Shown here: piece by piece, positions 4,927 through 7,541 of the stretch
Layout of the letters: each line of letters starts with the position of its first letter
Position numbering within the stretch: the first letter of the stretch is position 1
Assembly: GCA_903882725.1 (NCBI GenBank)
Contig: CAIRYF010000027.1
Span: 1-7,541 of the forward strand
Direction: 5' to 3'
DNA length: 7,541 bases
Source: an uncultured Simplicispira sp.
Lineage (GTDB): Bacteria > Pseudomonadota > Gammaproteobacteria > Burkholderiales > Burkholderiaceae_C
Notes under the pieces: model-generated
Databases searched by the model: none
Told to the model about the DNA's origin: nothing
Seen by the model: the letters and a program-made list of their open reading frames with translations, nothing else
Position numbers and translations under genes: made by a program

Positions 4927-6915
4927 ATGAGCCTCTTAAACATCGGCGCCCGCTCTCTGCTGACCAACCAAATTGGTCTGCAAACTACCGGCCACAACAT
5001 TGCCAACGTCAACACCCCTGGCTACTCGCGCCAATCGGTGTCGCTGGAAACCGTGCAGGGGCGATACACCGGCGACGGCTACATCGGCCAAGGCGTTGAT
5101 GTGCAAGCCATCTTGCGCAACCACAACGACTTGCTCACGCGCCAAGCCGCCGCAGCTTCTGCTGTCAAGGCCGGTGACAGCGTGCGCCTAGATCGCTTGT
5201 CGCAACTGCAAGACGTGTTCAGCGGCGGCGCAACCGGCCTGGGTGGTGCTATCAACGACATGATGAATGCGTTCTCGGGAGTTGCCAACGCACCCACCGA
5301 CATGACGGCGCGCAACGTGGTGCTAACGCGCATGGACGAAACCGCGACCCGCCTGCGCGGTGCCTCAGAGCGGCTCGATGAAATCAGTCAATCGGTCAAC
5401 GCCCAGCTCCAAGGCAGCTTGACGCAAATTAACGCACTGGCCAAAAGCATTGCCGGTGTCAATGCACAAATCATCGAAGCCAAGGGCAACGGCCAAAGCC
5501 CTAATGACCTACTTGACCAGCGCGACCAGCTTATTCGCGATCTGAACGTCCACATCCAGACCACCCAGATTACCGCAGACGATGGCAGCGTGGGCGTGTT
5601 TGTCGCCTCCAGCCAACCGCTGGTGCTAGGCAGCACCGCCGCCTCGATGTCGCTGGGCGCTCCAGACGCCTTCCCCACCAGCAAAACCCAACAGCAACTG
5701 TTTTTCTCAATGCCCGGCTCTTCCCAGTCGATTGAGCTGAACCAATCGATGCTTGGCGGCGGCACCATTGCTGGTTTGCTGCAATTTCAAAACAGCGACT
5801 TGCCCGAAGGGCAAAATCTGCTTGGGCGCTTGGCTTTGGGCATCAGCGAAACGCTCAATGCCCAAAACAAACTCGGTCTGACGCTGGACGGCAATGTCGG
5901 CAAAGACCTGTTCAAACCACTGGAACTGGCCAACGCCGTCACTGGCAAAGACAACACGTCGCTCAACCAAATGGGCCTGTCGGTGGCCGACGTTAGCAAG
6001 CTGCAAGCGTCCAGCTACAACATCACTTTCACCACAGCCACCAGCGGCACCGTGACGCGCCAGTCTGACGGCAAACTGCTGGACTTCAGCTCTTTGGCAG
6101 AGCTTGACGCCAAGATGCTGGGCGAGGGTCTGCAGCTGACTGACGGTGCCACCCCGTCTGGCGCGTTTGCTGGTGCTAACGCCAAAGACCAGTTTCTTCT
6201 GAATCCCATGCAAGGCCTGGCCAGGCAGATGCAATCGCAGCAGTATTCGCCGCGCGAGCTGGCCGCTGCCAACCGAATTAACACGGCCATGGGCACGACC
6301 AATGCCGGTTCGTTGCAAGTGGCCAGCATCAAGGCCACCGGCCCGACGCTGACGGTGCCACCCTCGCCGGTGCCACCCGCCACGGGCGGCGGCGTCACGC
6401 TCACGTTTGCGTCAGGACCACCCACCACCTACACGGTCACCGACTCCATCACACCCGCAACGGGCACCACCCTGCCCTACACCCCCGGCCAGCCGATCAG
6501 CATCGACGGCTGGGAAGTCACCCTGCAAGGTTCACCCAAAACCGGCGACACCGTCACCGTCGGCAACGCCAAAGACCCGCAATACGGCGACTGGTACACC
6601 CGCGATGCAGGCAACGCCGGTGCCATGCTGGGACTGCGCGACAAGGCGATATTTGACGGTGCCACGCTGTCGGATGGTTTCTCTAGCGCCATGGCACAAA
6701 TTGGCACACGCACGCAAAGCGCCACGTTTGCCTCCAAATTGTCCACCGCCATTGCCGACAACCTAGAGCAAGACCGCACCGCCGTCGCCGGCGTCAACTT
6801 GGATGAAGAAGCTGCCCGCCTGCTGCAGTACCAACAGGCCTACCAGGCCTCGGCCAAGATGCTGTCGATTGCGCAAAACATTTTTGACAGCCTGATGCAA
6901 AGCGTGGGCCGCTAA
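4927..6915 (+). CDS. flgK: Flagellar hook-associated protein FlgK (HAP1), enlarged
   Basis: FlgK is the first hook-filament junction protein, assembled at the hook tip outside the cell after type III export. The N-terminal D0/D1 region (residues 1-60) has IGARSLLTNQIGLQTTGHNIANVNTPGYSRQ, split over the conserved axial motif. The C-terminal D0 region (623-662) has VNLDEEAARLLQYQQAYQASAKM and ends FDSLMQSVGR. At 662 residues it is about 110 longer than the 553-residue Salmonella protein. The extra length lies in the centre. One beta-rich segment spans about 358-425 (SYNITFTTATSGTVTR), and a second spans 489-550 (VTLTFASGPPTTYTVTD, then IDGWEVTLQGSPKTGDTVTV). A Pro-rich linker at 477-485 precedes the second segment. 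These are surface-exposed D2/D3-type insertions of a kind common in Betaproteobacteria. No cysteine is seen. The ribosome binding site is weak (GAGA, 4917-4920). The gap to the next start is 50 nt. Confidence 0.97.
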   Translation: MSLLNIGARSLLTNQIGLQTTGHNIANVNTPGYSRQSVSLETVQGRYTGDGYIGQGVDVQAILRNHNDLLTRQAAAASAVKAGDSVRLDRLSQLQDVFSGGATGLGGAINDMMNAFSGVANAPTDMTARNVVLTRMDETATRLRGASERLDEISQSVNAQLQGSLTQINALAKSIAGVNAQIIEAKGNGQSPNDLLDQRDQLIRDLNVHIQTTQITADDGSVGVFVASSQPLVLGSTAASMSLGAPDAFPTSKTQQQLFFSMPGSSQSIELNQSMLGGGTIAGLLQFQNSDLPEGQNLLGRLALGISETLNAQNKLGLTLDGNVGKDLFKPLELANAVTGKDNTSLNQMGLSVADVSKLQASSYNITFTTATSGTVTRQSDGKLLDFSSLAELDAKMLGEGLQLTDGATPSGAFAGANAKDQFLLNPMQGLARQMQSQQYSPRELAAANRINTAMGTTNAGSLQVASIKATGPTLTVPPSPVPPATGGGVTLTFASGPPTTYTVTDSITPATGTTLPYTPGQPISIDGWEVTLQGSPKTGDTVTVGNAKDPQYGDWYTRDAGNAGAMLGLRDKAIFDGATLSDGFSSAMAQIGTRTQSATFASKLSTAIADNLEQDRTAVAGVNLDEEAARLLQYQQAYQASAKMLSIAQNIFDSLMQSVGR

Positions 6916-6953
6916 ACAGCGCCCCCACTGCCCATCCTTGCCCACCACATTCT

Positions 6954-6958
6954 GGAGA
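6954..6958 (+). promoter_or_regulatory. flgL: Ribosome binding site for the flgL start
   Basis: GGAGA lies 7 nt before the ATG at 6966. It shows that 6966 is a genuine translation start inherited from flgL and that the downstream fused frame would be translated from it. Confidence 0.75.
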
Positions 6959-6965
6959 CAGCACC

Positions 6966-7022
6966 ATGAGCTCAATCAACCGCGTGGCCACGGCCAATAT
7001 GTATGACAACTCGATCCGCACC
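6966..7022 (+). pseudogene. flgL: FlgL N-terminal fragment (first 19 codons only)
   Basis: Residues 1-19, MSSINRVATANMYDNSIRT, match the beginning of hook-filament junction protein FlgL (HAP3), which typically starts with an R-V-x-T-x-x-x-Y-D-N/x-x-x-R pattern. flgL is also the gene expected directly after flgK. The family continues with a coiled D0/D1 helix and a G-K-R-V/I-x-x-x-S-D-D-P motif, and none of this is present. After residue 19-20 the frame continues into an unrelated enzyme. Only this stub of flgL exists in the window. Confidence 0.85.
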
Positions 7023-7541
7023 ACGGTGTCGCGCTACGCCGAGCGCACTTATCACGCCGAGCGCCTGCTGCAGCCTTTGAAGCGAGTCAGCGCCAAGACC
7101 GAGGCGCCGCGCTTCGAGCCGGTGTCGTGGGAACAGGCTATGACCGACATCGCGGCCAGGCTGCAAGCGATTGCCGCGCGCGATCCTCAAGCGATCCTGC
7201 CCTACAGCTATGCCGGCACGATGGGCCTGCTGCAAGGCGAAGCGATGGCCGGGCGGTTTTTCAACCGGCTCGGCGCTTCGCGGCTGGATCGCACGATCTG
7301 CGCCTCAGCAGGCGGCGCTGCCTTGAGCGCCACCTATGGCCACAAGGTCGGCATGCATCTGCGCTTTTTTGCCCAGAGCCGCCTGATTCTGATCTGGGGC
7401 AGCAATTCCATCGCATCAAATCTGCATTTCTGGAGCCAGGCGATGCAGGCCAAACGGGCCGGCGCCAAGCTGATCTGCATCGACCCGCGCAAGACCGAAA
7501 CGGCTGACAAATGCCACCAACATATCGCCTTGCTGCCCGGC
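6966..7541 (+). CDS. In-frame fusion: FlgL start joined to molybdopterin oxidoreductase (runs off the end)
   Basis: The frame is open for all 192 visible codons and has no stop before the window edge. Residues 1-19 are FlgL. From about residue 20 (TVSRYAERTYHAERLL) the protein is a molybdopterin-dependent oxidoreductase of the DMSO reductase superfamily, normally a cytoplasmic or periplasmic redox enzyme that binds bis-MGD. Visible family features are PxSWEQAM at about 50, YSYAGTMGLLQGE, LDRTICASAGG with Cys112 in the usual region of the Mo ligand, the nucleotide-binding WGSNS at 144-148, and IDPRKTETA at 172-180. The usual N-terminal segment with the cysteine cluster for a [4Fe-4S] centre is absent: the sequence enters just after where the last cluster Cys (C-x-K-V-S-R-Y) would be. 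The fusion is therefore unlikely to be a working enzyme as it stands. The exact subfamily and substrate cannot be told. It may be a real rearrangement or a chimeric assembly join. Confidence 0.8.
   Translation, partial: MSSINRVATANMYDNSIRTTVSRYAERTYHAERLLQPLKRVSAKTEAPRFEPVSWEQAMTDIAARLQAIAARDPQAILPYSYAGTMGLLQGEAMAGRFFNRLGASRLDRTICASAGGAALSATYGHKVGMHLRFFAQSRLILIWGSNSIASNLHFWSQAMQAKRAGAKLICIDPRKTETADKCHQHIALLPG
7016..7037. other. Join between flgL and the molybdoenzyme sequence
   Basis: Sequence to about 7022 reads as FlgL, and sequence from about 7026 reads as molybdoenzyme (V-S-R-Y). The bases between, around GCACCACGGTGTCGCGC, fit either side. No insertion sequence end, tRNA, integrase site or target duplication is visible at the join. 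Confidence 0.7.

Noticed and set aside
7000..7060. Mobile element boundary at the flgL-oxidoreductase join
   Set aside because: No inverted terminal repeat, target duplication, tRNA end or transposase/integrase remnant is visible near the join.
7127..7507. Plus-strand open frame of 126 codons at the right end
   Set aside because: It is out of frame with the recognisable molybdoenzyme sequence, which is open through the same region; its translation is low-complexity and matches no family I know.

Overview
The window is a stretch of a bacterial flagellar operon read entirely on the + strand: the last codons of flgE, then flgF, flgG, flgH, flgI, flgJ, flgK and the first codons of flgL. The gene order matches the flgB-L operon of Beta- and Gammaproteobacteria. 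High GC, P- and L-ring genes (outer membrane present), a two-domain FlgJ and the protein sequences point to Burkholderiales, most likely Comamonadaceae (Rhodoferax/Polaromonas/Acidovorax-like). Two copies of a short intergenic repeat that I recognise from Comamonadaceae genomes support this. The placement is by recognition, not by search.

Layout: 1-42 flgE 3' end; 99-839 flgF (proximal rod); 876-1655 flgG (distal rod); 1686-2444 flgH (L-ring lipoprotein); 2445-2743 a 299-nt non-coding gap with two repeat copies, a perfect 9-bp hairpin and a small hairpin over the likely flgI ribosome binding site; 2744-3889 flgI (P-ring); 3939-4859 flgJ (rod cap plus peptidoglycan hydrolase); 4927-6915 flgK (hook-filament junction protein, enlarged). 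The genes build the axial structure outward in order: rod, the bushings through peptidoglycan and outer membrane, the enzyme that opens the peptidoglycan for the rod, then the first junction protein. Apart from the flgH-flgI gap, intergenic spaces are 30-67 nt and most genes have a recognisable Shine-Dalgarno sequence, as expected for one polycistronic unit.

The striking part is the right end. After flgK, with its own good ribosome binding site, a gene starts exactly like flgL (19 residues, MSSINRVATANMYDNSIRT). It then switches in frame, at about 7020-7035, to the interior of a molybdopterin-dependent oxidoreductase of the DMSO reductase superfamily. That part runs off the window end and lacks the usual N-terminal [4Fe-4S] segment. 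The fused frame is open for all 192 visible codons. It is either a real rearrangement that destroyed flgL and beheaded a molybdoenzyme gene, or a chimeric assembly join. The sequence alone cannot decide, but a join of two unrelated loci, probably artefactual, is the more economical reading. The rest of the window is a conventional flagellar operon; I see no other candidate for a new system.
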